A stretch of DNA of 64,000 nucleotides from Bifidobacterium sp. ESL0784 (lineage in GTDB: Bacteria; Actinomycetota; Actinomycetes; Actinomycetales; Bifidobacteriaceae), in the NCBI RefSeq assembly GCF_029433295.1, contig NZ_JAQTHV010000001.1, forward strand, positions 434,001 through 498,000. Direction: 5' to 3'. Numbering within the stretch: position 1 is the stretch's first letter; each line of letters starts with the position of its first letter. Made by a program: the position numbers and the translations under genes. Below are positions 19,301-28,023 of the stretch, piece by piece. The notes beneath the pieces are model-generated. The model was given only the letters and a program-made list of their open reading frames with translations, ran no database searches and had not been told where the DNA came from.

Positions 19301-19482
19301 TCGTCCACACCAACAAGCATGGCCACGGCAGTGCTCCTGAAGTGCAGGCTCCGAAGGGCTCAAGCCCGGCAGTCAAGGCCAAGCTGGCACAGATTGCAGC
19401 GGCGGCGGTGGCGGCCAACGATGAGGAGAAGGAAGAGTCCTCCGATTCGGATGTGTCTTCTTCTGAATCGTCAGCCGACTAG
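16378..19482 (+). CDS. rne: Ribonuclease E/G with long disordered N-terminal extension
   Basis: Endoribonuclease central to mRNA decay and rRNA/tRNA processing. The catalytic half starts near residue 540 with the S1 RNA-binding domain ('VGNIYLGRVQNVLPSMEAAF'); the Mg-binding DNase I-like subdomain shows 'TTIDVNTGRFIGKGKSLEET' and 'GGMIMIDYVDM', and the Zn-link is 'CPTCKGRGF'. About 500 N-terminal residues are almost pure Arg/Ser/Asp/Glu low complexity, with many 'RRRSR' and 'DDEDE' runs and isolated conserved patches ('PRPMTSLLFQEPVLPG'). The start is uncertain: ATG 16378, GTG 16396 (with AGGAG 4 bases upstream) or GTG 16336. It heads the rne-rplU-rpmA-obg group. In E. coli the scaffold is C-terminal; here it is N-terminal. 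Confidence 0.95.
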   Translation: MSTRSIVPRVTRGGVEQVDDAKLNDTNSSSSSSADSESTTRRRTVRRRVVRGAGAAGADVALKVEEREGAKSAKGEENPDENGTDARAEAPGTKAGGTASSSRGGETSASGTRRRTRTRSRVRSDEDSNDESQTRRKNTRSEESEDGSNKASPTSRSRRTSSARSRTRSADSVSDGEPKTQTDIETTEDRVIDAVEGLPKGHESRRTPRPMTSLLFQEPVLPGAGEDDGESETPRRRSRSRAADDDEDGESGSRRSGRGNRSRRGAERDDDRLDEEQEERRGRSSSRRGKSDGRNRDYEDDNENSPRVSRRSRRSDIDDDIYDEEAAERTERRTHRRRRLNAEERHAADEVEQIEEDLEDDDIIYRPIDDVEAEQSEARSRRRRGSDRSNERSSRRTRSGRGSSRSERDDDEDEEDENESRSSRSRGSRGERDEDSSSRGETRRRRRESDEDNDDQPLTRRRRRHRGSKSDENDSGRDSSSRSTSRRSRKQQYIDEITDIEGSTRLEAKKQRRRDNRRERSRQNQLIEQDFLARRENVDRLMVVREKGQHTQISVIEDNVLVEHYVSDIQEVATVGNIYLGRVQNVLPSMEAAFVDIGQPRNGVLYAGEVNWDATRLEGQPRRIELAFKSGDPVLVQVTKDPIGHKGARLTSQVTLAGRFLVLVPSGGMTGVSRKLPERERGRLKSIVSKIAPKDMGVIIRTAADGASEDALKKDLENLKRQWSKIEDKRKLYHNGKRAKLLQGEPDVAIRVVRDIFNDDFSKLIVEGDKVYERIEEYLDTMAPDLKDRLEKWDPEEHQGKDVFDKWQIDSQLRKGMERQVYLPSGGSIVIDRTEAMTTIDVNTGRFIGKGKSLEETVTRCNLEASEEIARQLRLRDIGGMIMIDYVDMVMPANRDLVLRRLVECLARDRTKHQVAEVTSLGLVQMTRKRIGQGLVEAFSEECPTCKGRGFILHDEPTISSDYADPYAMKGGDPFVHTNKHGHGSAPEVQAPKGSSPAVKAKLAQIAAAAVAANDEEKEESSDSDVSSSESSAD

Positions 19483-19696
19483 GGCTGGGAGTCAGTTTGG
19501 GTTCCGTGTTTCGCTTTTGCCTTTCTTTGGTGAAATCGGGAACACAACACCCCAGGTTGGCCGCAACGTACCGACATGCCGTTAATATTGGTTGACGTTA
19601 GTACGTGGGTCGGTGTACTCTAAAAGACTGGTGTCTGGCCGTGGAAGTCGAAGACGTGCTGGGCAGTTTAGCTTTCGAAATAGCAAGGAACGAGAT

Positions 19697-20005
19697 ATGT
19701 ACGCGATTGTGAAGGCCGGTGGCCATCAGGAAAAGGTCGAGGTCGGTGACGTCATCCTGGTCAACCGTCTCAATGCGAAGAAGGGCGATACCGTGGAGTT
19801 CCCGGTCGCGCTCGTGGTCGACGGCGCCAAGGTGACGCTCGCCGCCAAGGATCTTGCAAAGGTTTCCGTCAAGGCCGAGGTCGTTGACGATGAGGCCAAG
19901 GGTCCGAAGATCAACATTCAGAAGTTCAAGAACAAGACTGGTGTCGCCCGTCGCAAGGGTCATCGTCAGCCGCTTTCCGTCATCAAGATCACGGCAATCG
20001 CCTGA
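19697..20005 (+). CDS. rplU: 50S ribosomal protein L21
   Basis: 102 residues, normal for L21. It begins '[18 protein letters not shown]' and ends '[17 protein letters not shown]', the family's basic C-terminal signature. It binds 23S rRNA in the large subunit. The start is ATG 19697, with AAGGAACGAG upstream; an in-frame extension to 19592 is not part of the family. The gene is followed 40 bases later by rpmA. Confidence 0.98.
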   Translation: MYAIVKAGGHQEKVEVGDVILVNRLNAKKGDTVEFPVALVVDGAKVTLAAKDLAKVSVKAEVVDDEAKGPKINIQKFKNKTGVARRKGHRQPLSVIKITAIA

Positions 20006-20045
20006 TTTTTAGGTTACGGTAAATAAAGACTGAAAGGAACAGACA

Positions 20046-20297
20046 ATGGCACATAAGAAGGGCGCATCCGCTTCCCGCAACGGTCGCGATTCAAGCGCAC
20101 AATACCTCGGCGTGAAGAAGTTTGGTGGCGAGCCTGTCGTCGCCGGCAACATCATCGTTCGTCAGCGTGGCACCAAGTTCCACGCCGGCCAGAACGTCGG
20201 CACCGGCAAGGATCATACCTTGTTCGCGCTGTCCGACGGCAACGTGAAGTTCGGCGTTCGCCGCGATCGCAAGGTCGTCGACGTAGTCTCCGAGTGA
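20046..20297 (+). CDS. rpmA: 50S ribosomal protein L27
   Basis: 83 residues. It begins '[19 protein letters not shown]' and contains '[15 protein letters not shown]', the L27 signature; the N-terminal tail reaches the peptidyl-transferase centre. It has no N-terminal cleavable extension of the Firmicutes type. AAAGGAAC precedes the ATG. It is co-transcribed with rplU and followed by a terminator. Confidence 0.98.
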   Translation: MAHKKGASASRNGRDSSAQYLGVKKFGGEPVVAGNIIVRQRGTKFHAGQNVGTGKDHTLFALSDGNVKFGVRRDRKVVDVVSE

Positions 20298-20322
20298 GCA
20301 GTCGAGCTTAATTAGCTTTAAC

Positions 20323-20355
20323 AAAAAGGTCGTACCCAGCGGGTGCGGCCTTTTT
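20323..20355 (+). terminator. Intrinsic terminator of rplU-rpmA
   Basis: The stem AAAAAGGTCGTACCC with GGGTGCGGCCTTTTT (one G-T pair) around a 3-base loop ends in a T-run, 26 bases after the rpmA stop. Confidence 0.85.
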
Positions 20356-20476
20356 ATGTATTTCGATGAGTTAGCTGTTGGTGTGCGCCGATAGCGGCTT
20401 TTGCCCAAAACGATAATCCCGCGGCTCGTCGGTGGGGGTATGGGAAGATGAATACCCACCGGTAAGGTAAGGAAAT

Positions 20477-22180
20477 ATGACAGACTTTGTAGATAGAGTG
20501 ACCGTCCACGTCAAGGGCGGGGATGGCGGCAATGGTTCCGCAGGCGTGAAGCGTGAGAAGTACAAGCCATTGGCCGGGCCGAACGGCGGCAACGGCGGGG
20601 ACGGCGGTTCCGTCATCTTTGTGGCTGATGCCAATGCCAACAATCTTTTGGATTATCGTTTCGTTCCGCACCGCAGGGCCGAAAGCGGCACTATGGGCTT
20701 GGGCGACACCAAAGACGGCTCGAAAGGTGCCGACGTGGTGCTGCCGGTTCCGCCGGGAACCGTGATTTTCGAAGCCAAGGGCGCGCAGGGCAAGGCCAAG
20801 CATCCTGGCCGTGAGCTGGCTGATTTGCGTCATGTCGGTGACAGATTCGTCGCCGCTGCAGGCGGCATGGGAGGCCTCGGCAATGCCGCGTTGGCCAACA
20901 AGACACGCCGTGCCCCCGGATTCGCGCTACTTGGTGAGCCCGGCGAGGAACGTGACGTAATACTTGAGCTCAAGTCCATCGCTGACGTGGCGTTGGTCGG
21001 TTTCCCGTCAGCCGGCAAATCCAGCCTGATTGCCGCGATGAGCGCCGCTAAGCCGAAAATTGCCGATTATCCGTTCACCACCTTGGTCCCGAACCTGGGT
21101 GTGGTCAGTCTTGAGGAATACCGCTATACGATCGCCGACGTGCCGGGCCTGATTCCCGGGGCTTCGGAGGGCAAGGGCCTGGGCCTTGAATTCCTGCGTC
21201 ATATCGAGCGTACCGAAATCATCGCGCATGTCATTGATTGCGCCACGTTGGAGCCGGATCGTGACCCGATTTCCGACTATCACGCGCTGGAAGACGAACT
21301 GGCAAAATATGCTGCCCAGCTCAAGTTGCCGCTCGGTGTCATCCCGATTCCGGAACGTCCGCGCGTCATCATTCTCAACAAAGCCGACGTGCCCGAGGCC
21401 AAGGAATTGGCGGAATTCGTGCGCCCGGAATTCGAGAAGATGGGGTTGAAGACCTTCATCGTCTCCACCGCTTCGCACGAAGGTTTGAAAGAGCTCGGTT
21501 TCGCTTTGGGCAAGATGGTCACCGAACTGCGCACGAAGTTGGCCAAGGAAGAGGCTGAGCGCGATGAGGAACGCATAGTCATCAAGCCGTTGGAACAGCC
21601 GGTGCGTAGACGTCGGCGAGCCGATGATGAACGCGGCACATCGCTTGATTTCCATGTGGAGCGTGAAAGCAACCGGCGGGGAGCCGTATGGTTCACCGTC
21701 ACCGGTACGAAACCGGAGCGTTGGGTGCGTCAGACTAATTTTGACAACGACGAGGCCGTGGGTTATCTCGCCGACCGTCTCGCCAAGCTTGGCGTCGAGG
21801 ACGATTTGCGTCGCCACGGTGCCAAGCCTGGCGACGAAGTGCGTATCGGCAAGGGCGAGAACGCGGTCGCCTTCGATTGGGATCCGACCATCGCCGCGGG
21901 CGCGGAAATGCTCGACGGTGCCCAACTGGGTGCCCGAGGCAAGGATTTGCGCCTGGATGACGGAGCCGATGGCAACCGTGTCCGCCGCCGCACTAACGCC
22001 GAGCGTCGTCGCCAGTATCATGAGATGATGGACGCCAAAACCGCCGTGCGCGAGGCCATGCGTCAGGAACGCACCGCCGGCCACTGGGCCGACCCGAGCG
22101 TCGACGACGACCGTCACGACGAACATGCGATTCTCGGCGGTCATGACGATTTCGACGAGCAGGAAACCACTGAAAAATAA
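20477..22180 (+). CDS. obg: GTPase Obg (CgtA)
   Basis: Ribosome-assembly and stress GTPase. The order is: N-terminal glycine-rich Obg fold (residues 1-160, '[20 protein letters not shown]'), G domain with P-loop '[11 protein letters not shown]', switch II '[12 protein letters not shown]' and specificity loop 'ILNKADVPE', then a C-terminal OCT domain (from about 395, '[20 protein letters not shown]'). It has 567 residues, with an extra 70-residue acidic tail usual in actinobacteria. The ATG at 20477 follows a weak AAGGAAAT. It is followed 50-70 bases later by proB, as in many actinobacteria. Confidence 0.97.
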   Translation: MTDFVDRVTVHVKGGDGGNGSAGVKREKYKPLAGPNGGNGGDGGSVIFVADANANNLLDYRFVPHRRAESGTMGLGDTKDGSKGADVVLPVPPGTVIFEAKGAQGKAKHPGRELADLRHVGDRFVAAAGGMGGLGNAALANKTRRAPGFALLGEPGEERDVILELKSIADVALVGFPSAGKSSLIAAMSAAKPKIADYPFTTLVPNLGVVSLEEYRYTIADVPGLIPGASEGKGLGLEFLRHIERTEIIAHVIDCATLEPDRDPISDYHALEDELAKYAAQLKLPLGVIPIPERPRVIILNKADVPEAKELAEFVRPEFEKMGLKTFIVSTASHEGLKELGFALGKMVTELRTKLAKEEAERDEERIVIKPLEQPVRRRRRADDERGTSLDFHVERESNRRGAVWFTVTGTKPERWVRQTNFDNDEAVGYLADRLAKLGVEDDLRRHGAKPGDEVRIGKGENAVAFDWDPTIAAGAEMLDGAQLGARGKDLRLDDGADGNRVRRRTNAERRRQYHEMMDAKTAVREAMRQERTAGHWADPSVDDDRHDEHAILGGHDDFDEQETTEK

Positions 22181-22252
22181 GGTTCATACGGCGGTTTTTG
22201 AGTGGTAACGGAAAGATAATGACGAAGCGTGGCTGAAATGTCGGAGACCGGA

Positions 22253-23380
22253 ATGCAGACGGAAGCAAAGGTACGAGCTGCGGTGGCGAACGCGCGGACC
22301 GTGGTGGTCAAGGTCGGCTCCAGCTCGCTGACCAAGCCGTCCGGCCATTTGGATGTCGGCAAGGTCAGCGCTTTGGTCGAGGTCCTGGCACAAACCGCGA
22401 GACGTGGTACCCGCATGGTGCTGGTTTCGTCCGGTGCCATCGCAGCTGGTTTTGGTCCGTTGGGATTCGACGCAAGGCCGGCCGACGTCTCCACCCAGCA
22501 AGCTGCGGCATCGGTGGGCCAGGGCGTGCTGATGCAGCATTATGAGACCGGTTTCGCGCGTTACGGCGTGCGTGTCGGCCAGATTCTGCTCACTGCCGAC
22601 GACACGATGCACGCTTCGCGTTATCGCAACGCTCAGCGCACGTTGCGGCGTCTTCTTGGCCTCAACGTGGTACCGATTGTCAATGAAAACGACGCGTTGG
22701 CGACCAACGAAATTCGTTTCGGCGACAACGACCATCTTTCCACACTGGTGGCCAATCTGGTGCGTGCCGATGCCTTGGTTCTGCTCACCGATGTTGATGG
22801 CCTTTATACCGCTCCACCTTCCAAGCCAAATGCCAAGCGGGTCGGTTTCGTGCCAGACGTCGACGAGATCTTGGACGAAGTCTCGGTGGCCGGCAGCTCA
22901 TCCGGTGTCGGCAGCGGCGGCATGGTGACCAAGCTCGAAGCGGCCCGTATAGCAGTCAATTCCGGAATCCCTGTAGTGCTGACCAGCGCCGGTAACATCG
23001 CCGACGTTCTGAGTGGCAAGCCGACAGGAACGGCCTTCGCTCCGGCAGCTCACCGCGATTCTTCGCGCCGCCTGTGGATTGGTTTCGCCGCGAATCCGCG
23101 CGGTTCGCTGGTTGGTGACAAAGGCGCGATCAAGGCTGTGCTCGGAGGCAAGGCCAGCCTGCTTGCCGCCGGCGTACTTGAAGTCCACGGCGAGTTTTCC
23201 GCCGGTGACCCAGTTTGGATCGACGATGAAGACGGCAATCATATCGCCAAAGGCCTCTCCAGTTTCGATTCCGATGAGATTCCGCACACTCTCGGTCGTG
23301 ACACCTCCCAGCTCAAGCGCCTGCTCGGCGAGGAATACGCCCATCCTCTGGTTCACCGCGATAATCTGGTCTTGCTGTAA
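22253..23380 (+). CDS. proB: Glutamate 5-kinase
   Basis: First enzyme of proline synthesis, phosphorylating L-glutamate with ATP. The amino-acid-kinase fold is seen from 'TVVVKVGSSSLTKPSGHLD', through 'VSSGAIAAGFGPLGF', 'VNENDALATNEIRFGDND' and 'LLTDVDGLYTAPP', to 'GGMVTKLEAARIAVNSGI'. A C-terminal PUA domain ('KGAIKAVLGGKASLLAAGV') completes the protein. Start choice: ATG 22253 has GGAG at 6-base spacing; GTG 22229 and ATG 22238 are in frame and would add up to 8 residues. It stands directly after obg. Confidence 0.96.
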   Translation: MQTEAKVRAAVANARTVVVKVGSSSLTKPSGHLDVGKVSALVEVLAQTARRGTRMVLVSSGAIAAGFGPLGFDARPADVSTQQAAASVGQGVLMQHYETGFARYGVRVGQILLTADDTMHASRYRNAQRTLRRLLGLNVVPIVNENDALATNEIRFGDNDHLSTLVANLVRADALVLLTDVDGLYTAPPSKPNAKRVGFVPDVDEILDEVSVAGSSSGVGSGGMVTKLEAARIAVNSGIPVVLTSAGNIADVLSGKPTGTAFAPAAHRDSSRRLWIGFAANPRGSLVGDKGAIKAVLGGKASLLAAGVLEVHGEFSAGDPVWIDDEDGNHIAKGLSSFDSDEIPHTLGRDTSQLKRLLGEEYAHPLVHRDNLVLL

Positions 23381-23485
23381 TCCTTCTCATTTCTCGTCTC
23401 AGTTTTTTGCATGTCGGATACACCAATTCGCCACAGCGGTCTAATCTGGTAGTGGAAAACATACCGAGAAACGCGGGAGATAAAA

Positions 23486-24691
23486 ATGGCAGAGTGGCAG
23501 ACGTTGAGTGACCGTATCAATTGTGTGGCGCCGAGCGCTACCTTGGCCGTGGATTCCAAGGCGAAGGCGATGAAAGCTGCGGGTGTCGACGTCATCGGTT
23601 TCGGTGCCGGCGAACCCAATTTCCCGACACCTGATTACGTGGTCGATGCCGCCGCAGCAGCTTGCCGTGACCCGAAGAACCACCATTACACCCCGACTCC
23701 GGGCCTGCCTGCACTTCGCAAGGCTGTTGCCGCAAAAACGCTGCGCGATTCCGGCTACGAGATTTCGCCAGACCAGGTGGTGGTGACCAACGGCGGTAAA
23801 CAGGCCGTTTACGAAGCGTTGCAGATTCTGATCGACCCCGGCGACGAGGTCATCATTCCCGCTCCGTATTGGACCACATATCCCGAGGCCGTGAAACTAG
23901 CCGGCGGCAAGCCCGTGGTAGTCTTCAGCGGTCCGGAAAACGGCTTCGAACCAACGGTCGAAGCGTTTGAGGCCGTGCGTACGCCGCGCACCAAGGCCAT
24001 CTTCGTCAATACCCCTTCGAACCCGACCGGCGCGGTCTGGAGCGAGGAAACGGTGCGCGAGGTAGGCGAGTGGGCCGTGGAGCACCACGTCTGGGTCCTG
24101 AGCGACGAGATTTACGAACACCTGACTTACGACGGTGAAAAAACGGCGTATATCGGCGCGGTGGTGCCGGAAGTCCGCGACCAGCTTATCGTCCTCAACG
24201 GCGTAGCCAAGACCTACGCCATGACCGGCTGGCGTGTCGGCTGGCTTATCGGTTCCGTTCCGGTGGCCAAAGCCGCCGCCAAGCTGCAAGGCCATATGAC
24301 TTCGAACGTCGCTGACGTCTGCCAGCAGGCGGCTCTTACGGCGGTTTCCGGATCGCTGGATGCGGTGGCAATGATGCGTAAGGCGTTTGACAAGCGTCGC
24401 AAGGCCATTGTCGCCGGTCTCAACGCTGTCAATGGAGTGACTTGCCGTACCCCCAAAGGCGCGTTCTATGCTCTCGCCGATGTCACTGCGCTGCTGGGCC
24501 ATCCGCTCGGCAAGAACGGCTCAGCAGCCAAGACTTCCTCCGAACTCGCCGAGCTGTTGCTTGATGAGGCCCACGTTGCGGCGGTCCCCGGGGAAGGTTT
24601 CGGCGCCCCCGGCTTCCTACGTTTCTCGTACGCGCTTGATGACGATGACTTGGCCGAGGGCATGCGGCGTTTTAAGGAATGGGTCGGCTGA
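23486..24691 (+). CDS. aspC: Class I/II pyridoxal-phosphate aminotransferase (AspC-like)
   Basis: 401-residue fold-type I aminotransferase that probably transaminates aspartate with 2-oxoglutarate. Family features are '[17 protein letters not shown]' at the N-terminus, '[14 protein letters not shown]', the phosphate-contacting '[13 protein letters not shown]' and the PLP lysine in '[16 protein letters not shown]'; the substrate-carboxylate arginine lies in '[10 protein letters not shown]'. GGGAGA precedes the ATG at 23486. Its place between proB and tRNA-Trp/secE is typical of bifidobacteria. Substrate choice among aspartate, alanine or aromatic amino acids cannot be fixed from sequence, though the aspartate group is nearest. 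Confidence 0.9.
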   Translation: MAEWQTLSDRINCVAPSATLAVDSKAKAMKAAGVDVIGFGAGEPNFPTPDYVVDAAAAACRDPKNHHYTPTPGLPALRKAVAAKTLRDSGYEISPDQVVVTNGGKQAVYEALQILIDPGDEVIIPAPYWTTYPEAVKLAGGKPVVVFSGPENGFEPTVEAFEAVRTPRTKAIFVNTPSNPTGAVWSEETVREVGEWAVEHHVWVLSDEIYEHLTYDGEKTAYIGAVVPEVRDQLIVLNGVAKTYAMTGWRVGWLIGSVPVAKAAAKLQGHMTSNVADVCQQAALTAVSGSLDAVAMMRKAFDKRRKAIVAGLNAVNGVTCRTPKGAFYALADVTALLGHPLGKNGSAAKTSSELAELLLDEAHVAAVPGEGFGAPGFLRFSYALDDDDLAEGMRRFKEWVG

Positions 24692-24893
24692 GGTCATATC
24701 GTTTTACGCGAGATTGCTTGAAAATCTGAGTGGTTATCCGAATTAGGCGCGCCATAGCCTTATTTGGGCACGGCACAATTGGTCTTGCCGCGACACGAGG
24801 AGTGGACGAAACCACAGAAATGGGCTAAACTATTTCCTCGGCGGTTTATGTCGCATGGTCTCGTGCTTCGAGTATCGTAGACAGAGTTCACCT

Positions 24894-24969
24894 AGGGAAG
24901 TGGCGCAATTGGTAGCGCAACGGTCTCCAAAACCGTAGGTTGTGGGTTCGAGTCCCGCCTTCCCTGCCA
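24894..24969 (+). tRNA. tRNA-Trp (anticodon CCA)
   Basis: Acceptor AGGGAAG pairs with CTTCCCT, D arm GCGC/GCGC, anticodon stem ACGGT/ACCGT with loop CTCCAAA, and T arm GTGGG/CCCGC with TTCGAGT. The 3' CCA is encoded (24967-24969). It lies 29 bases before secE and is probably co-transcribed with it. Confidence 0.96.
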
Positions 24970-24998
24970 AGTAATCACAAGCCAAACGAAGGACGGAT

Positions 24999-25226
24999 AT
25001 GGCGAAGGCACACGAGTCTGAAGAGAGCGTCAAGCCGAATATTTTCATGCGCATCGGCTTGTTCATCAAGCAGGTTATCGACGAGCTGCGTAAGGTTGTC
25101 ACTCCAACCGCCAAAGAGCTGGCCGGTTGGTCTATTGCAGTGTTTATTTTCGTCGTATTGCTGATGGCGCTTGTTTCGGGAATGGATTTCGGTCTCGGCA
25201 AGCTGACTCTTTGGATCTTCGGCTGA
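24999..25226 (+). CDS. secE: Preprotein translocase subunit SecE
   Basis: 75 residues. An amphipathic helix 'RIGLFIKQVIDELRKVVTP' is followed by the conserved 'PTAKEL' turn and a single membrane helix (about 47-68, 'WSIAVFIFVVLLMALVSGM'). It is the small essential subunit clamping SecY in the Sec channel. It sits in the canonical secE-nusG-rplK-rplA order. The ATG at 24999 follows AAGGACGG. Confidence 0.97.
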   Translation: MAKAHESEESVKPNIFMRIGLFIKQVIDELRKVVTPTAKELAGWSIAVFIFVVLLMALVSGMDFGLGKLTLWIFG

Positions 25227-25256
25227 GCGTAAACGATTTTAAAGGTGACTAACAGC

Positions 25257-26150
25257 ATGGATAATGAAGTAAACCTCGAAGGCTTGGACGCATTGCCCGA
25301 TTTGCCGGACGATGATCAGACTGCGGCGGCTTCCAGCGTTGACAGCGCGGCCGTTGACGCCGTTGCCGGTATCGAGAACGCGGGAGAAACCGAAAAGGCT
25401 TCCGACGATTCCGCAGACGCGGTTTCCGCTGAAGATTCTGAGGTGGCTGAAAATGCTGCCGAAGCAACCGATGACACGGATAGCAAAGCGGATGCTGACA
25501 CCGCGGCGAATGCCGAAAGCGAGGATGCCGACGATGCCGGTGCCAAGGCCGTTAAGGAATTCTCCAAGAGCCTGCGCGGATTGGATGGCAAGTGGTATGT
25601 GCTTCATACCTATTCCGGCTACGAAAAGCGTGTGAAGGCCAACGTCGAGTCGCGTATCCAGAGCTACGGCCTTGAAGACCAGATTTTCCAGATCGAAGTG
25701 CCGATGGAAGAGGTCGAGAAGCATACCGATAAGGGCAAGAAGGTTGTCACCCGCGTGCGTGTGCCTGGTTACGTGCTCATCCGCATGTGGCCTGATGAGA
25801 ATGCCCGCCGCATCGTTCGCGAGACGGAAGGCGTCACCGGTTTCGTAGGCCCCACCAAAGAGCCAGCACCGCTGAGCCGCAAGGATGTCGTCAAGATGAT
25901 GGCGCCGATGATTGCTTCCGAAGCTCTCAAAGAGGCTGGCGACAAGCCTGCTGCAGCCAAGAAGCGCACCGTCGAGGTTTCCTACAAGGTCGGCGATCAG
26001 GTCACCGTCATCGACGGCCCATTCGCCACGATGGCCGGTGCTGTTTCCGACGTCGAGCCCACCACGCAGAAGCTCACCGTTCTGGTTTCCATCTTCGGCC
26101 GCGATACGCCGGTCGAGTTGGGCTTCAGCCAGGTCGAGAAGATCGTCTGA
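25257..26150 (+). CDS. nusG: Transcription termination/antitermination factor NusG
   Basis: 297 residues. The NGN domain begins near residue 110 with '[19 protein letters not shown]' and includes '[20 protein letters not shown]'; the C-terminal KOW domain is '[19 protein letters not shown]'. The factor binds the RNA polymerase clamp and links it to Rho or ribosomes. The first 100 or so residues are an acidic Ala/Asp/Glu/Ser-rich tail, far longer than in E. coli (181 residues total), as usual in actinobacteria. The ATG at 25257 has AAAGGTG upstream; GTG 25245 overlaps that site and is less likely. Confidence 0.97.
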   Translation: MDNEVNLEGLDALPDLPDDDQTAAASSVDSAAVDAVAGIENAGETEKASDDSADAVSAEDSEVAENAAEATDDTDSKADADTAANAESEDADDAGAKAVKEFSKSLRGLDGKWYVLHTYSGYEKRVKANVESRIQSYGLEDQIFQIEVPMEEVEKHTDKGKKVVTRVRVPGYVLIRMWPDENARRIVRETEGVTGFVGPTKEPAPLSRKDVVKMMAPMIASEALKEAGDKPAAAKKRTVEVSYKVGDQVTVIDGPFATMAGAVSDVEPTTQKLTVLVSIFGRDTPVELGFSQVEKIV

Positions 26151-26176
26151 GTTTCGTTTCATTCAGTTTTCAGTAA

Positions 26177-26212
26177 TGATGCCGCAGATCGCAAGGTCTG
26201 CGGCATTGTTTG
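26177..26212 (+). terminator. Intrinsic terminator of secE-nusG
   Basis: A 10-bp perfect stem (26179-26188 with 26197-26206) around an 8-base loop is followed by TGTTTGT. The T-run is short but the stem is GC-rich, 28 bases after nusG. Confidence 0.75.
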
Positions 26213-26307
26213 TATCAGGGTTGTTGTTGCTGATTTGAGTAATGATGATTACTGAATCAGCATCGTTATTGTCGGGCTTACTTGGAATAATAGATAAGCT
26301 TGTGTCT

Positions 26308-26367
26308 GGAGGGGAGACCCGCTAGCACAGCACAGCAATATCAGTTGCGGGAGGAGACCCGTGGCAC
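26308..26367 (+). promoter_or_regulatory. Candidate L1/L11 operon leader element
   Basis: Two similar blocks, GGAGGGGAGACCCGCTAGC (26308) and GGGAGGAGACCCGTGGC (26349), share the core GGAGACCCG and a following GCAC. They lie about 180-230 bases before rplK. L1 is known to repress its own operon by binding the leader; these repeats are candidates, by inference only. Confidence 0.35.
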
Positions 26368-26542
26368 TTGATATACCGACGGTTTTACCGAGACTGACGA
26401 TATGTTGGTTTCGGAATTATCACAGTTCGACACGTTGTCCATCGCGAGACGGCAACCAACAGAAACTGTCGGAACCCGATATATCGCAGGGTGTCGTGGG
26501 CGACCGTCATTACCGCACGGACAATGAAAAGGAGCCATTTTT

Positions 26543-26971
26543 ATGGCTAAGAAAAAAGTCACCGCATTGGTCAAGGTGACGGTCGAGGCTGGCAAGGCCA
26601 CCCCCGCACCGCCTCTGGGCCCCGCCCTCGGTTCGCATGGCGTCAACATCATGGAGTTCTGCAAGGCGTATAACGATGCCACTAAAGACAAGATGGGTCA
26701 GACCATTCCTGCCGTCATCACCGTTTACGAAGATCGTTCCTTCGACTTCATCCTGAAGACTCCGCCGGCCTCAACGCTTCTGCTCAAGGCCGCTGGTCTC
26801 AAGAAGGGCACCGACAATCCGCTGACCCACAAGGTCGGTTCTGTTACTTCGGCACAGGTCCGTGAGATCGCCGAGACCAAGATGGCCGATCTGTCCGCTC
26901 GCGACGTCGAAGCCGGAATGAAGATCATCGCGGGCACCGCCCGTTCGATGGGTATCACGGTCGAAGGCTGA
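26543..26971 (+). CDS. rplK: 50S ribosomal protein L11
   Basis: 142 residues, the usual length. It starts '[20 protein letters not shown]', contains the proline-rich '[19 protein letters not shown]' and ends '[15 protein letters not shown]'. It is part of the GTPase-associated centre and the stringent-response contact site. GAAAAGGAG precedes the ATG. rplA follows 14 bases after the stop. Confidence 0.98.
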
Positions 26972-26985
26972 GGGAGGAGACACAG

Positions 26986-27681
26986 ATGGCTAACAAGCAT
27001 TCCAAGAAATATCGTGAATCGGCCGAAAAGGTCGACGGCAGCAATCTGTACACCGCTTCCGAGGCAATCGCACTGCTGAAGAGCATGCCTGAGCGCGGTT
27101 TCGATGAGACCATCGAAGCCACCTATCGCCTGGGTGTCGACCCGCGCAAGGCGGACCAGCTGGTCCGTGGCGTGGTCAATCTGCCTAACGGCACCGGTAA
27201 GACCGCAACGGTCCTCGTGTTCGCACGTGGCCCGAAGGCCACCGAAGCCACCGAAGCCGGCGCCGATCTGGTCGGCGACGACGATATGGTCGCCAAGGTG
27301 CAGGGCGGCTTCCTCGACTTTGATGCCGTGGTCGCTACTCCCGACATGATGGGCAAAGTCGGCCGTTTGGGCCGCGTGCTCGGCCCCCGTGGCCTCATGC
27401 CGAACCCGAAGACCGGCACCGTGACCATGGACGTGGCCAAGGCTGTCAAGGACATCAAGGGCGGCAAGATCGAGTTCCGCGTCGACAAGAACGGCAATCT
27501 GTCGTTCATCATCGGCAAGAAGTCCTTCGATCAGAAGGCTCTGGAAGAGAACTTCCAGGCTGTGGCCGCAGAGATCAAGCGTCTGCGTCCTTCCACTGTG
27601 AAGGGCCGCTACATCTCCAAGGCGACGCTCACCTCGACGATGGGCCCCGGCGTGCCGCTGGACCTCGCCCCGCTCGTCTGA
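26986..27681 (+). CDS. rplA: 50S ribosomal protein L1
   Basis: 231 residues. It contains the two-domain L1 fold with '[20 protein letters not shown]' and the signature '[19 protein letters not shown]'. It forms the mobile stalk at the E site and is normally the autogenous repressor of rplKA. The ATG at 26986 follows GGGAGGAG. It is the last gene of the operon before a strong terminator. Confidence 0.98.
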   Translation: MANKHSKKYRESAEKVDGSNLYTASEAIALLKSMPERGFDETIEATYRLGVDPRKADQLVRGVVNLPNGTGKTATVLVFARGPKATEATEAGADLVGDDDMVAKVQGGFLDFDAVVATPDMMGKVGRLGRVLGPRGLMPNPKTGTVTMDVAKAVKDIKGGKIEFRVDKNGNLSFIIGKKSFDQKALEENFQAVAAEIKRLRPSTVKGRYISKATLTSTMGPGVPLDLAPLV

Positions 27682-28023
27682 AGTGCGTGAGGCGCGCTAA
27701 AGCGTAGTCGAATCGATAAGTTGCCCGACACCCCGCAAGAGGTGCCGGGCAACTTTCGTTTTGCTTGGTTGATTTCGTTTCTTGGCGACTGTTCTGGTTT
27801 GCTTAGTTATTGGCCTATTTCTTCTTGAAACTTACCCTGAATCTTTCTTTATTATTTCTTTTCCATAAAACGTAATATCAAGAAATCTTGATTTTTCCTT
27901 GAAACGGCCTTTGGCCCTTGCTTTCTCCTCTTATTTTTTATATTCCTGAACCTAAGTTGGCAGGAGCCATTCCGGTTGCTTTTCTTTGCGATAGGAATTA
28001 TTTGGAAGAACTAGAAGGTAAGC
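27682..28023. other. Intergenic stretch, no gene seen
   Basis: 342 bases. After the rplA terminator the sequence becomes strongly AT-rich (about 27770-27960) with a small dyad TCAAG-AAAT-CTTGA (27878-27891) followed by ATTTTTCC. The rest is probably the promoter region of the HNH nuclease gene. No credible frame was found. Confidence 0.6.
27718..27763 (+). terminator. Intrinsic terminator of rplK-rplA
   Basis: A long GC-rich stem (GTTGCCCG-ACACC at 27720-27732 with GGTGCCGGGCAAC at 27741-27753) is followed by TTTCGTTTT. Confidence 0.85.

Larger units (their letters stand above)
26151..26542 (+). other. nusG-rplK intergenic region with mRNA-leader candidate
   Basis: 392 bases without a gene. 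They hold the nusG terminator, then an AT-rich stretch with a promoter-like TTGTCGGGCT...AATAATAG, then two related GGAGACCCG-containing blocks (26308-26328 and 26349-26367) and a long leader up to L11. Confidence 0.55.
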
